Made by a program: the position numbers and the translations under genes. A stretch of DNA of 64,000 nt from Stictocephala bisonia (taxonomy: Eukaryota > Arthropoda > Insecta > Hemiptera > Membracidae), in NCBI GenBank assembly GCA_035578905.1, contig JAQJVL010001217.1:62001-126000 (forward strand), read 5' to 3'. Under the pieces are notes generated by a model. It made no database searches and was not told the DNA's origin. It worked only from the letters and a program-made list of their open reading frames with translations. Shown in pieces: positions 1-13,041 of this stretch; the first letter of the stretch is position 1; every line of letters starts with the position of its first letter.

Positions 1-620
1 ACAGATACACGATACCTGACGTGAACACGGAAACTGTCAAGTGCTACAGCCACACGAACCCTGACGTGAACAGGGAAACTGTCAAGTGCTACAGCAACAC
101 GTTCCCTGAAGTACAGATACACGATACCTGAAGTGAACAGGGAAACTGTCAAGTGCTACAGCCACACGTTCCCTGAAGTACAGATACACGATACCTGAAG
201 TGAACAGGGAAACTGTCAAGTGCTACAGCCACACGAATCCTGACGTGAACACGGAAACTGTCAAGTGCTACAGCAACACGTTCCCTGAAGTACAGATACA
301 CGATACCTGACGTGAACACGGAAACTGTCAAGTGCTACAGCCACACGAACCCCGAAGTGAACACGGTAATTGTCAATTGCTACAGCCAAACGATCCCTGG
401 CGTGAACACGGAATCTGTTAAGTGTTGCGACTCGATTCCTGACGTGAACACGGAAACTGTCAAGTGCTACATCCACACGATCCCCTGAAGTGAACAGAGA
501 AACTGTCATGTCCTACAGCCACACGATACCTGAAGTGACAGGGAAGCTGTAATGTCCTACAGCCACATGATTCCTTGAAGTGACAGGGAAGCTGTCAATT
601 GTTTCAACCACACGATCCTT
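1..620. repeat. Compound minisatellite running in from the left edge
   Basis: Imperfect tandem copies of a core of about 40 bp (TGAMGTGAACASGG followed by AAACTGTCAAGTGCTACAG) alternate with two linkers. One linker is about 5 bp (AACCC). The other is about 27 bp and contains CTGAAGTACAGATACACG. The array degenerates after about 480. Open frames across it on the minus strand follow from the repeat unit and have no recognisable product. Confidence 0.9.
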
Positions 621-1294
621 AGGCGTACAGGAAAATTTTAAAGTGCATCATCCTTTAAATTAATTTAATATTTGTTTGAACTACAAATTTTAAAATAATA
701 TATATACTATTCATTTAATTGAAAACAAATAAATAAATAAAGACATAATGACATTTCTTCTTAACTATCAAATTCACACCCCCTGACTATATATGTAAAT
801 GTATTAAAGACCCAAGGCATTAAGTAGCCTAGAGTTAATCACATGAGACTTTTAAATGTATATCAATTTCAGTCAGGAATTACGAAGGGTGTAAAGGAGC
901 CGATGAGTATAAGAAATACTTTATAAACGTCATTGCGATTAATTAATTACGGAATCATCGGTGTGAAAGTAACTTAATAAAAACATAAGGCTGATAAAAC
1001 ATAATTTTATTTTGCTGCTATGTGTTTCTAAAATATAAGAACTACGGCAGCTCTAGATTATTAAAACAGTTTAGAGGGTAAAACTGTTAACAACAGGAAG
1101 TGTGAAGATCACTACTAACTTTTTAGTCAGTGGGAGAGATGGGGGAAACATCAATACGAGAAAGAAAGGGTCGGGGATGGCGAGTGGTACAGCTTGGCCC
1201 AAACTTAATATGTCGGTAGATCGGTCTGTCACAGTTACACAGTCGACTCCTCAAACTATTCGTATCTGACATTCTCCACGTTGGGCAATTCAGA
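621..1294. other. AT-rich intron or 5' flank, no gene seen
   Basis: No coding signal was found. At 768-785 there is a copy of the phrase AAATTCACACCCCCTG, which recurs at 1388-1403 near the inverted-repeat element, so a repeat family may extend into this stretch. Confidence 0.5.
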
Positions 1295-1298
1295 TGTG

Positions 1299-1699
1299 TT
1301 CAAATTCACACCCCATTAGGGGTACCAATAGCCACATCCAAATTCAAACCCCTGTCAAACCAGTTGATCTCAGTGAGTCAAACGTCCAAATTCACACCCC
1401 CTGGTCAAACAGGAATATTTTTGCAAGTTTTTGGTTTTTCTTGTACCTAACTAAGACAACTAAGTTTCAGGTCTGCATTGCAATCTCAACCTCTCATTAC
1501 AACCAGTCGTGAGAGGCCTTGCAAACAATTCTTTTGCTATTCCAAGCTCCTTTTAAATAGTCTAAATTACACTATACTTACTTAAGAAAATTAAAATACA
1601 TGGTTGCATTTATTACAGCGATCTCAAATCGAACTGGTTTGACAGGTGTGTGAATTTGGATGTGAATGCTGGTACTCTTAATGTGGTGTGAATTTAGAT
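1299..1699. mobile_element. Inverted-repeat (foldback/MITE-like) element
   Basis: The left arm (1299-1370) and the reverse complement of the right arm (1627-1699) align over about 72 bp with scattered mismatches. Shared blocks include AAATTCACACC, CACATCCAAATTCA and CTGTCAAACCAGTT. The roughly 255-bp centre has no recognisable protein. No target-site duplication was found, so the superfamily is not assigned. Confidence 0.6.
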
Positions 1700-1760
1700 A
1701 CGGCCGGACAACTCGCCCTTGGGCCTTCCATCCCATACAAAGGGACTAAACATTCATCCC

Positions 1761-2271
1761 AAAACCCTATTGTCACAACGACCCATAGTTTTTCAAAGCC
1801 TAATTGTCACAACAGCACACAGTTCTTCAAAGCCTTATGATCACAACAGTCACAGTGCATTAAAACCCTATTGTCACAACGACCCATAGTTTCTCAAAGC
1901 CTAATTGTCACAACAGCACACAGTTCTTCACAGCCTTATGATCACAACAGTCACAGTGCCTTAAAACCCTATTGTCACAACGACCCATAGTTTTTCAAAG
2001 CCTAATTGTCACAACAGCTCACAGTTCTTCAAAGCCTTATGATCACAACAGTCACAGTGCCTTAAAACCCTATTGTCACAACGACCCATAGTTTCCCAAA
2101 GCCTAATTGTCACAACAGCACACAGTTCTTCAAAGCCTTATGATCACAACAGTCACAGTGCCTTAAAACCCTATTGTCACAACGACCCATAGTTTCTCAA
2201 AGCCTAATTGTCACAACAGCACACAGTTCTTCAAAGCCTTATGATCGCAACAGTCACAGTTCCTAAAACCA
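1761..2271. repeat. 101-bp tandem repeat, five copies, each of three related 33-34 bp sub-units
   Basis: The phrase AAAACCCTATTGTCACAACG recurs at 1761, 1862, 1963, 2064 and 2165, an exact 101-bp period. Each unit contains three diverged sub-units built on a (T)GTCACAAC/GATCACAAC core followed by CAAAGCC or TAAAACC. It is therefore a higher-order repeat of trimers. Confidence 0.9.
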
Positions 2272-2898
2272 TTATACAAGGCGTTCTATGTCTACTGACA
2301 CACGTGCAGTTTGACACAATTGACCTTCCCACCTACCCTCCCATACATGTACACTGGTATGCTACTACAGCCCCATAATTCCTCACGCCTTACTAATGTT
2401 TAGAATCAGATATATATATATATATATTATTATTATTATTATTTTTTTTTTTTTTTGCTAGAGTTGATATGGGTACGGTGAATGATTTTTTAAGAATTTG
2501 GGGAAAATATTTCATAATATTATTAATATTAAATCAAAACCAAAAACGTAATCGGGTATTGTGAAGAACACAGATATTTGACGTTACCTTTTGTACGACC
2601 AAGCATCTGGCTTTCAAAGGCCTTCATGCTTGTCGACGGAAAGCACGCAACACGAACAGTTTTATGTTTCCCTATCTTAACAAACTAAATATGATATGCA
2701 ACTTTACAAAACTGTAATGCTCAAGGTCTAAGGTTTGAATCTCTTCTAAGTTGACAGATATTACTTCACACAAAGTCATGTAGGCCCATGTAAACTGAGA
2801 AGATCTTAAAAAAGTAGGAACTTGGTTATAGTACGGTATATGACGTGTTGAAATTTTACTATAGAATTACCAGATATGTTTAATTTTACTCTCAGATT
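2272..2898. other. Non-coding stretch with microsatellites
   Basis: At 2410-2457 there are consecutive TA, ATT and poly-T runs. Nothing protein-coding is recognisable. A SINE fragment at 2722-2808 is listed separately. Confidence 0.5.
2722..2808 (+). mobile_element. SINE fragment (tRNA-derived), same family as 41340-41478
   Basis: A box-B-like GGTTTGAATCTC is followed by text ending GTAGGCCCATGTAAACTG. The copy at 41340-41478 has GGTTTCAATCTC and GTAGGCCCATGTGAACTG in the same order. The 5' box-A part is missing here. Confidence 0.55.
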
Positions 2899-3618
<720 letters not shown>

Positions 3619-5812
3619 GTGAGTGCACAAAGCGAATACCAGAGTGTCTCTTCCGAATATTTGAGAAGCTCTACAGAGCACCTTGCAGAAGCCTCTGTCG
3701 ACTACATTACTGGGAATCAAGACAACCAAAGAGTATCAGAGTATCAGTTCCCCTCACATCAACCTCAACCCATAACCACCCAATCCCCATCCCATGCATC
3801 CCCAGCATTCCGTGGAGTTCCTTTGAGGAGGGCTGACAGCCGAACATTTGTCCCCGCCTCTCCTCAACTAAGGGGGAGACTTCCTTTTAATTTTCAACCT
3901 CAAAACTACCCGCGACTACAACCACCTAATTCATTTAGACCCTCTTTAAGCCAACCAATCAATCAAACTCAACATCTGCGATCACAAGTTCAAAGGAGCA
4001 AAGACAATTTTCCATCAAATGGTGACTTCCAGAGACCTTTAGTAAACCCATCTGAGAAAAAGCCGACTATATTCAACCCAATTTCACAAGATCCACAATC
4101 GCCTTCTTCCCAGCCCCAGTCTCCTCAGAGAACTGAATCACCACCTATTCCTCGTATAACTCCCCAGGGTATAGTTAGAAGGCCTAATCCTTGGGCTTTA
4201 TTGAAACAAAAATTACCAGCTGACGTGAGACAACAGTTTGTTCCTCTAAGACGTCCTCAGTTTGAAGGAAGGATGCAAGGCCCAGATCAAAGTGGGGTTC
4301 AGAGGTCTCAGGGAGATGGACAGTCTTTGAATATGGTAAGAGGAGGTAATACCAGCCCAGGGATACAAAATCATATTCAAGGTATGCAAGGTTCCCCTCA
4401 GAGAATGCAGAATCCTCTATTACAGAGTCCTCCACCAAACTCTGTTTACAATGGTAGACCTCCTTCTGGTAATCCTCCACAAAAGGTTGGAATGCCAATG
4501 CAAAGGCCAATATCCCAAGAGGTGGGCGATCCCTCTAAGAACGTACAGAGAGTAATGAGTGGTGAAAGAAGATCTCCTTACGATCTACAGAGGACTGACT
4601 CCATGAGAGGTATAGACTCGCGTGGTATTCCAGGGTCACAGTCAGGAATGTTCTCACCTCCTCATGCTATGGGGGAAAGGGGAAAAGAAACGCCCCCTGG
4701 ACCTCCAAGAACACAAAAACCACCCGGTGATGATGACGATGATGATGTTGTGTATAACCCTGGAAGTGAAACAAGGCCTGGAATAGGCCGAGGTCAGAAT
4801 CCATCTTTAAGACCTCCAAGCTCACCTAGACCTGGATCTATACCTCCAGATTTAACTAGAGAAATAACATCCCCCAGGCCATTGGTGCGTACAGAGAGCC
4901 GACAAAGCTTTGACATGAGAAGCCCACCAGCAATGGAGAATAGAGGGGAGTCTAAACTCAGAGAGATTCCCCTTTCCAGACCATTGGGTTCTGAACAACC
5001 TAAGTCACCCTTTCACTACCAATCAGATAGCCAAACCACTTCTCCTGCTCCTTCTTCACCAAAACCAGAGTTTCAGAGCCCACGGCCTCTTAGTATTTCT
5101 CCCCAGGAGAGTTTTGATCGGCAGAGAGGTTCTATTCCTCAAAACTATTCAGCATTTCCTAAACCTTCTTCTGATATCAGACCAAGTTCAAGAGCAGATG
5201 ACTCTCGGCCTAGCACTGGTAATTTCACACCAATCAGTGGACGAGAAAGCCAAAATGTATCCCCTCAGCCTCCGGTAGATCCTGCAAAGACAGAAATTAA
5301 AAGTGTCAGTCCTCATATTGATTCAGAGAAGCCATTATCACCTGCAAATGGGTTGGTATCACCAACTATGAAATCGAATGAACAATATAGAACATCAACC
5401 CCTAATTCTACAGTTTCTAAGGATAATTTACATAATGATACAAGTCCCAAAATGTCACTAAATAATTCTCCTACACCACCAAAGTTGGAAAAGGATTCTG
5501 GGACAGGAACACCAGTTCCGGACAAAGATATTACAGTATCTGGCTCAAATACTCGAAATGACACACCAGTGAAAACCCCTGACTTAAGTCCAACGCCAGA
5601 GTTAGGTCAGAAATGTATTGAGAGGCCTAAATCACTCAATAGTTCATCTTCCTCAAGGCAGGAACTGATAAGCAGTCCTGATGTTGAGGGAAGAAGAACA
5701 CCTGTGACTAGAACACCTTCAAGAATTTCATCAGCAGGAAAAGGAAGTGGCATTAGATCACCCGAACAGAGAAAGCAATCTGGGAAACGGCCGAAAACCC
5801 CCAAAACGCCAG
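3619..5812 (+). CDS. tau: tau, large exon: proline/serine-rich projection domain
   Basis: This exon has an open frame of 731 codons plus one base (ends in phase 1). It is rich in Pro, Ser, Gln and Arg, with many SP/TP and SPRP motifs, and its last part is basic (KRPKTPKTPG). An acidic run of six Asp lies near residue 370. This is the composition of a tau/MAP2 N-terminal projection domain, which spaces microtubules and is phosphorylated by proline-directed kinases. The start is set by the acceptor ATTTTTTCAG at 3618; the end by the donor CCAG|GTACAG at 5813. An ATG at 3598 is inside the acceptor tract and is not used. Membership of the gene is inferred from position, composition and phase match to the next exon, because projection domains are poorly conserved. 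Reading through the donor would add 26 residues before a stop at 5890. Confidence 0.8.
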
Positions 5813-8067
5813 GTACAGATTTAGATAAATTGATGTTTGTATTATTTAACATATTTTTTTTAAATATACTTAGGCATTTTTATGCCTCATAACTATTGCT
5901 ACTTACCGTCATTAAAAATGTTTTTGAAAATTCGCATTAATATGACAACACCCAATCAAAACTTTACTGACCAGTCTTGGCCATTTTGACGGAGAATTAT
6001 GCTTGGATGTAAACTCTTCTTCAATTGCATATCCAACATGAGTCATACTATATGTTTTAGACCGTGTTAATTCTTCAAATTTGACTGTTTAGCAGATTCA
6101 TTATTTTTTTTTAGTGACTACAAAATGAATGTACCAGTATTATTCATTAATGTAAATTCTTCGATCAATGTTAAACAAATTAAACCTTTGCCTTATTTTA
6201 ATACTGAAACAATATATTATTTGTTTTTTCTGATTAGTCAGTATAACATATTAAATTATTATCGCGGGGTTAGTTTGATATACCGACAAGACATTTTTTC
6301 AGATGCTCCGCTCAATTTATTATTGCAAAATAAGCCTGATGTATTTAGACAGGATAAAAATGAATACTATAAACAGTTTTCTAGTAGTTATCATAAAGCA
6401 ACCCCGTTATTTTTCAGCCTTAACGAATTTGTTGCTGAAAAATACTTTTTCAACATCCATAGACTCGTCACCACAATAGGATTTTTGTTCGCTTTTTTGG
6501 ATAAAATAGTTTTATTAGTTTTATAAAAAATTTCCGAAATCAATCATAGTTCAATCTTAATTTATAGATAAAATATGATTTATATCAATACATGAAAGAT
6601 TTTCATTAATACGGCGTAACTAAGAAAGTTGATAAAACTGTGTCAATTTCTTTTTTTCATGACGGTAACTGTCCGATTAAATGTTGGTCGTGTACTAGCT
6701 AACATGTAAACTTTACAAACAGTAATATATTTTATAAAATCGACTCTTATAAAATCTTATAATCGACTTTTATAAAAGTCGAAATCCCTTCCACGAAATT
6801 ACCTAGTTGGAAGACCATGAGTGACAGTAAAAAAGAACTGGTGAGATAATACATCTTAGCCTCACAAGTTCAGTACCTCTTATCCTCACAAGTTAAGTAT
6901 CTATTGTTCGTACAAGTTCAATACCTCTATCCTCATAGGTTCAGTACCTCTTGTCCTCATAAGTTCAGTACCTCTTATCATGTTAAGTGTGACATGAAAG
7001 GCCATTCACTGCAGGAAAGACATACATGAAATATCAATAAATTCTGTGATATTGAAAAAAATATAGATTTATTTTTTTCAAGAGAACTAGATACAACATA
7101 TTTCTTACAACAGTAAATTTGTGTCTAAATCATTTTTATATAGTAATAATACTTCTATAGTTTTTTAATAACAATATTAAAACAAGAAGTACTTATTATT
7201 TTATTATTATTTGATTAACAAAGGTATGAATTATTTCATTCATATTTTAGTTCAAAAGTACTTTAATATTATTAAAAGGTCTACATATATTTTCGCTTAG
7301 AACTCAGGCAAGGTCCACAGTAACGCAACATAATTCTGCTTTTCTACGGAGATATCCATTGCATGCAGTCTATCTGCTGAGCTATTGATTTCCTATCAGG
7401 GTAAATGCCTCCGCTGTTTTCAGTACCTCTCTTCTGAAGCGAAACGGTCTGTATCTTGTTTATATTATTCATTTCACATAAACCGTCTTAAATCAGGTGT
7501 AATGTTCTTGTTTTTTGCTTGAGCATATTGAAAGTGAATGTTTGTTTGAAATAAATAAAAAAACGTGTATAATACTGAAACGGTTGGTAAATGTAAATTG
7601 TCATGAATTATTATTATGAGACTTGATGATGTTGACATCACGTAACATTGGGGGGGGGGGGCACTATGTTAGATGACGTAGGTGGTTAGATCCAGTGATA
7701 TAATCTGTGAGTCAGCCATATTGGACCCGGTTTGTCATCAGTTGTTTGTGACATCATATATGTCCCTGTACAGACCATGTTATATCTATGTGGTAATGTA
7801 GACGCTCACATGACTGTCAACCATACTGGATCTCGTGAATGGTTACATGACCGCACAGCTGTTCATGATGTCATCTGCAATCCATTGCAAGCAACCTTTG
7901 GAAGTAAAATATTTTTGGGGCAGTGTTGCTAATGTCGGAAGTATTGTTTTGAGCTATTACAACAAAATCATTCAACTTGTTATTTTAGATTTTGACTAAC
8001 CGATTTGATATAAAAACATCAACGACAAACTGATTCATGTTCAAACGATTCGATTAAAAAAACATGA
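5813..8067 (+). other. tau intron, left part; no convincing gene
   Basis: First part of a 15.25-kb intron (5813-21063). A 133-codon frame at 6125-6526 has no recognisable motif and AT-driven composition, so it is not called. There is a G run at 7651-7661. A degenerate short tandem repeat at 6858-6981 is listed separately. Confidence 0.5.
6858..6981. repeat. Degenerate tandem repeat of about 24-28 bp
   Basis: About five copies of a unit like CCTCACAAGTTCAGTACCTC, with substitutions and small indels between copies. Confidence 0.75.
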
Positions 8068-8935
8068 AATTTATTTATTTATTTTATTTTCATGCTCCAA
8101 TACAGGTACTAGACCCAATTACATTGAGGCAGTTCATACATTTATACATTATTCTTTCTTGTGGGAGGATTACAGCATAATCACCCAATTAAACCTATGT
8201 CTATATAAAGTCTTATCACTAGGCAACAAATATAAATTCTAACAATTAATCAAAACAAACAACGATATAAATATAATAAATAGTACGATGAGAAAAAAAA
8301 AATATATATATATATACAACAATGATCTAGACTTTTAAAAGCATATTTTACATTAAATATATGAAAAAATAGGAGGCAAATAATAAACATTTTTGCGAAA
8401 AATAAATTATTTAGTTAATGGGACTTGAAAAACATTAGACATTTATATTTAAAAGCCCTAACTGTATCCAGAAATATGTCTATTTCGATCCCCGCTGAAA
8501 GCATCGAATTATAATCCCTCATCATCCGGAAAAGAGGCAAGGATGCATGAGCAACAGTGCGAACATTTGGCAGTAGGAATAGCTGTTTGTTCCTGGTACC
8601 AAAGTTTGGGACTCTGAAGCAGACACTCTCCAAGCCGGCCGAGTCATCCACCCGCCCCCTGACCAGGCCCCACAGGAAAACTTGACCCATCACCAGTCTC
8701 CTTTGGCTTAATCTCTCAAACCCAAACATATCCAGCAGCTCGCTGTATGGAATTAAATAGGTGTATACATTAAAAGACTTATAAAAAAGATATCGTAAAA
8801 ATCGTTTTTGGATACGCTCAACCTCATCTTCATAAGTTGTATAAAATGGATTCCACACAGGAGCCGCACATTCAAGTCGCGACCTGACCAAGGCTCTGTA
8901 AAGTAAGATTGACGTTCTTAAACTTTTGAAATGTT
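8068..8935 (-). mobile_element. 5'-truncated non-LTR retrotransposon (LINE), 3' end
   Basis: On the minus strand this is the last 158 codons of a reverse-transcriptase ORF (8415-8891) followed by about 350 bp of 3' UTR. It ends in a simple A/T tail (AAATAAATAAAT, 8068-8090). The protein starts with a form of the C-terminal RT motif (LVRSRLECAAPVWNPFY), then VERIQKRFLRYL, which is typical of Jockey/CR1/I-type elements. The RT catalytic core is missing. The copy is a dead 5' truncation; the exact clade is not resolved. Confidence 0.8.
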
Positions 8936-10411
8936 TCCCTTGCCTAATAATTATGTAATGTGTAATGTGTTTCTTCTCTGCTGTTGGTACGCCATCTTGG
9001 ATCAGTGATCAGCAATTCGTGACGTCATCTCTCCAATGGTGTAACATTTTTGACGATAAATATTTTTGATTGGTACACTTATTGTTGCCAACTTTGGACA
9101 TTTTCTATTTCCACTATAATAAATTCACTAACTTGTGACTGTTCTAACACTTCATCTTATTTAGATACAAGATGTAGTTATTGGCGGAATTAGAATCGGT
9201 AGATTGTCTTTATCAATGATCACCACAGTGATTTGTTTTATCTTCTTTATCATGCTGTGCACGGCGTCGTAGAAATCAACCGTTCGTCTTTGCAATTTCC
9301 TTCTTTGGCGGAGGTAAATAAATTGAACCCAATTAGATTGCGTACTGCAGCGTTGAAATCAAACTTGCGCTGTGAGGCTGTTGGAGTGACCGAACCAGAA
9401 TCGTACAACGAGCGATTGGCGATGTTGTTCTCTGATTTCATTCAAGTGGATCGGGTGATTACAAAACCTTATCCGGTAGGTTTGATTGACGTCTTTTATT
9501 ACTTTTCTATTGTCCCGTTACGAAGCTGAGTTTCTGCTCTACTGAAATTAACGTGCTGGCTAAAGACATGAAACTCACCACATCCCAATCGTACTCTTCG
9601 ATTATACTATACATTTTTGTGCTTAACGACTCAATCTTTTGACCGCTTAAGTTTTAAATGCGGAGAACTCCGATTTCACCGCGTTTATTTTACCATAGTC
9701 GTCGTTCGCACTTTCTTCTCTAGTGCCATGATCCACCACCACCACTCCTAATTTCTCCAAAATTAGTAATGCAAAAGCTACCGGTGTTTACACTTTTACT
9801 TTCTAATCTTAAAATGCTCTTAGCTCAAAAATGATATTTAACTTATATGAATCTATTTGCTATTCCTCCTTATATGAATTGGATAAGGTACCATAAGCAA
9901 TTGAATTTTGTACGTAGTGCCGATCTTTCCTCCACTTACCAGTCGCAGATTGACAAGGTTGAGCTCTTCTAATCAAATAATTGTGCGTAGAGCCTAAACA
10001 AGGAAACGTCGATATCTTCATTGCAGCCGTCGCTAACCGATCGGTCCAAAAAAAGTGGCTTTTGAATTCTCACCTTATTTTGTCTAACTATTCCTCATAC
10101 TCTTCACTAGATAGCACACGTGATCATCCAAGTAGTTGAGCATCTTGGTTATACTGAATTATTAGATTTCATTGAACCGATTCACGAAAGCAGACTTGGT
10201 TGGATGTATATTCATCTAAGTATTTATCCTACTATACATGTCATAACGCAAAGAGAACAAGAGTTGTGATCGAGGTTAGTCACTTCTGGCCGTATCTCCA
10301 GTCAATTGCATTAGATACAACCCTTTAAAGGCGCTTCAGTTTCATAGTGCTTCTGAACAAAATATTCTTAACTTGTTTGTAGTGTCTCCAATTGCTTCAT
10401 GACAAGAACAG
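8936..10411. other. tau intron; unresolved, possibly decayed mobile DNA
   Basis: A 98-codon frame at 9233-9529 (+) is not recognised. A palindromic CRE-like TGACGTCA lies at 9020-9027. The GC content and short broken frames differ from the AT-rich intron to the left. This could be decayed sequence of the same element as the integrase-like fragment at 13042, but nothing proves it. Confidence 0.3.
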
Positions 10412-11014
10412 ACTAATGTCGCAGTAACTAATGTCGCAGTAACTAATGTCGCAGTAACTAATGTCACAGTAACTAATGCCGCAGTAACTAATGCCGCAGT
10501 AACTAATGCCGCAGTAACTAATGTCGCAGTAACTAATGCCGCAGTAACTAATGTCGCAGTAACTAATGCCGCAGTAACTAATTTCGCAGTAACTAATTTC
10601 GCAGTAACTAATGTCGCAGTAACTAATGTCGCAGTAACTAATGTCGCAGTAACTAATGTCGCAGTAACTAATGTCGCAGTAACTAATGTCGCAGTAACTA
10701 ATGTCGCAGTAACTAATGTCGCAGTAACTAATGTCGCAGTAACTAATGCCGCAGTAACTAATGTCGCAGTAACTAATGTCGCAGTAACTAATGTCGCAGT
10801 AACTAATGTCGCAGTAACTAATGCCGCAGTAACTAATGTCGCAGTAACTAATGCCACAGTAACTAATGCCGCAGTAACTAATGTCGCAGTAACTAATGCC
10901 GCAGTAACTAATGCCGCAGTAACTAATGTCACAGTAACTAATGTCGCAGTAACTAATTTCGCAGTAACTAATGTCGCAGTAACTAATGTCGCAGTAACTA
11001 ATGTCGCAGTAACT
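10412..11014. repeat. 15-bp minisatellite, about 40 copies
   Basis: The unit is TAATGTCGCAGTAAC with point variants (GCC, TTC or GCA forms) kept in strict 15-bp register for about 600 bp. Because 15 is a multiple of three, two minus-strand frames stay open through it (poly-LVTAT and poly-SYCDI). These are not genes. Confidence 0.97.
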
Positions 11015-11126
11015 ACGCGAATAGTTTAAACCTCCGTATTCTTCCCTATCCTGGCAGAAATTTACAACATAGATAAGTATTGTGGCTGTGTATCTGTTGA
11101 CAGAGTCGTTATTATAGCCTGAAGGG

Positions 11127-11485
11127 CAGGGGTACCCAAACGTTTGGTAACACACCCTCTCCTTTTGAAATAAAAGACTCCCACGCCCCCTTACACAGTT
11201 AATTGTATCTAATTTTTGGGCATGTGAAAAAACAGTGTTTTATCGAGTAAAAATAGTTTTATTTATATTTTTACGAGAAACTTGATATCACATTTAAGTT
11301 TTACAATACTAGGTAAAGCAGTGCTGGTAAGAGAAAAAGATATCACTCTGTTCGTGAGATGGATGAGTTTGCGTTTTCACTAATCTCATAATAGCTTCAT
11401 ATCTTATTTCTAAATGGTCTCGTGACCCCCTTGTCTTGACTTCACGCCCTCAGAGGGGGCACGCCACCCAATTTGGAAACCCCTG
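11127..11485. mobile_element. hAT-type MITE with imperfect 8-bp target duplication
   Basis: The ends are CAGGGGTACCCAAACG on the left and GGAAACCCCTG on the right, matching hAT termini of the form CAGGGGTnCCCAAA. The inverted similarity continues into a GCCCCCT-rich block. Flanking 8-mers CTGAAGGG (11119) and ATGTAGGG (11486) match at six of eight bases. It is 359 bp and has no coding capacity. Confidence 0.8.
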
Positions 11486-11493
11486 ATGTAGGG

Positions 11494-13041
11494 AGTTGGT
11501 TAAGTCATTGATTTTATACACAAATAGATTTCCCATCCAATGTTAAATTTTGAGTCTCAAAATATCAGCTGTTTTTGTGGTCCATTGTGGAGCGCTAGTG
11601 TAGTCCCATGTAAATGTAATGCAGTTTAAACCAGCTGTGGTTGCGGGCCACACAAACTAACGAAATTACTGCCACAAATATTCTAATTAGATGGTTTATC
11701 CATCGTAGGTTTATATAATCAATGGTTAAGTCCACCAAAAGTACCGCCGCTAAAAGACTCTGGTCGATAATCTTGAGTCTATCATTTATTTTTATCTCAA
11801 GATCGGGCTCTACGCGATAATATTTAACCATCTCAAGTTGGACCACAACATTGGAAATATGCTTGCACCTATTGAGGCCATATCCATCTTTGTCTATAGA
11901 GTTATAAACAGTCTGGTTGAGTCGTGTTGGCCAATAAGTTGTCGAATGCGTTCGTTGATGCACCAAACCAATGAATACAAAGTTTGTATTCATTGACCAA
12001 ACTGATCCTTTGTACTAAATCGTTTTTGTCGATCACTTTTTCAGCGGACTAAATAAGTTTATTACCGATGTTGATGTAGTCCTCATGCACTCTTACATTA
12101 TCGAAATGAACGTTGGTCGTCACTAGATGGGTCAAAATTTTGCTCTCGATTTTTTTCAAACGCATTCAGCGTCTAGTGTGTGAAATTCTTTTTAGTTCAT
12201 TGATCTTAGAGAAGACATTGTCTTGCCCACCGTTACTGCTGCTGCAAGCTTTGTTTGACTTACCGAATCAGTTGATTATAACACTACTGCCATAGCCACC
12301 AAGACAGCTATACATAAATGATAGTATTCCAGCCGTCTCGTCATCGTTAGAATACTGTCGCAATACAACCAAATACACATGACAACAAATCAGTGGATTA
12401 TTCCTGAATCCTAAATTCGTTGTATGTTAGAACGTTGCCACCGCCCAAATAGTGCACCAACTCAGCATGTGAGTGTGTGTCTCAATAAGAGTGAAAATAG
12501 AATATGCCCCTCTTACCTAACCCATCTATCTGTAGCAAGATACAGTAGTTTGTTCCATTGGAATTTGGGTCTTCCCAGTTCGGGATTACGTGTGAAGACG
12601 CAGATGGTGGCAGGAGCTTCAAAAGTTCTTAACCTTCAAAACATCGTTGGAGTAATGTGTTAATTCACTGAACAAGAGTGATTTTATTATTACTTTTTTT
12701 CATCAACAAGTCCATATTTACTGATACAACTTTTAAGGCTACTACATCCTAGATCTTTGATGATTATCGAGTTCAGGTTGATGTCGATCAGGTCCTTCAA
12801 CCACGTTAGGAATTTCCCTCTCATAATCAGCGCCAGTTATTTCCGTGGCGATATGAAACACGGACCACCGGGCACATCGTCTTTTATGAAGCCTACATAA
12901 TTTTCTTTAAAGACCCTGCCTGCACGCCTTCCATGTTCTTCAACAACGGTTCGCTGTCGAGGACCATTCGAAACCGGCCTTGTTCTTGATCGTTTTATTC
13001 ACGGCTCTGTGTTTTAATTCGAATATATTGTTTATTGCACT
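11494..13041. other. tau intron; short unrecognised frames
   Basis: Minus-strand frame 11595-11993 (132 codons) and plus-strand frame 12424-12663 (79 codons) show no motif I recognise. The stretch precedes an integrase-like fragment, so it may be decayed Maverick/Polinton DNA. That is inference only. Confidence 0.3.
11969..11995. repeat. Perfect short palindrome
   Basis: Two 13-bp arms, CAATGAATACAAA and its reverse complement, are separated by a single G. It could form a hairpin or mark a rearrangement junction. Confidence 0.85.

Noticed and set aside
4184..5852. Minus-strand frames opposite the tau projection exon
   Set aside because: Shadows of the strong + strand coding frame; composition is the mirror of Pro/Ser codons.
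6125..6526. 133-codon ORF in the first tau intron
   Set aside because: There is no recognised motif, the composition follows the AT-rich base content (Tyr, Phe, Asn, Leu, Ile) and no splice or promoter support was seen.
10342..11155. Two long minus-strand frames (196 and 252 codons) that look like repetitive proteins
   Set aside because: They exist only because the 15-bp unit has no stop in those frames. There are no start context, splice sites or flanking domains.
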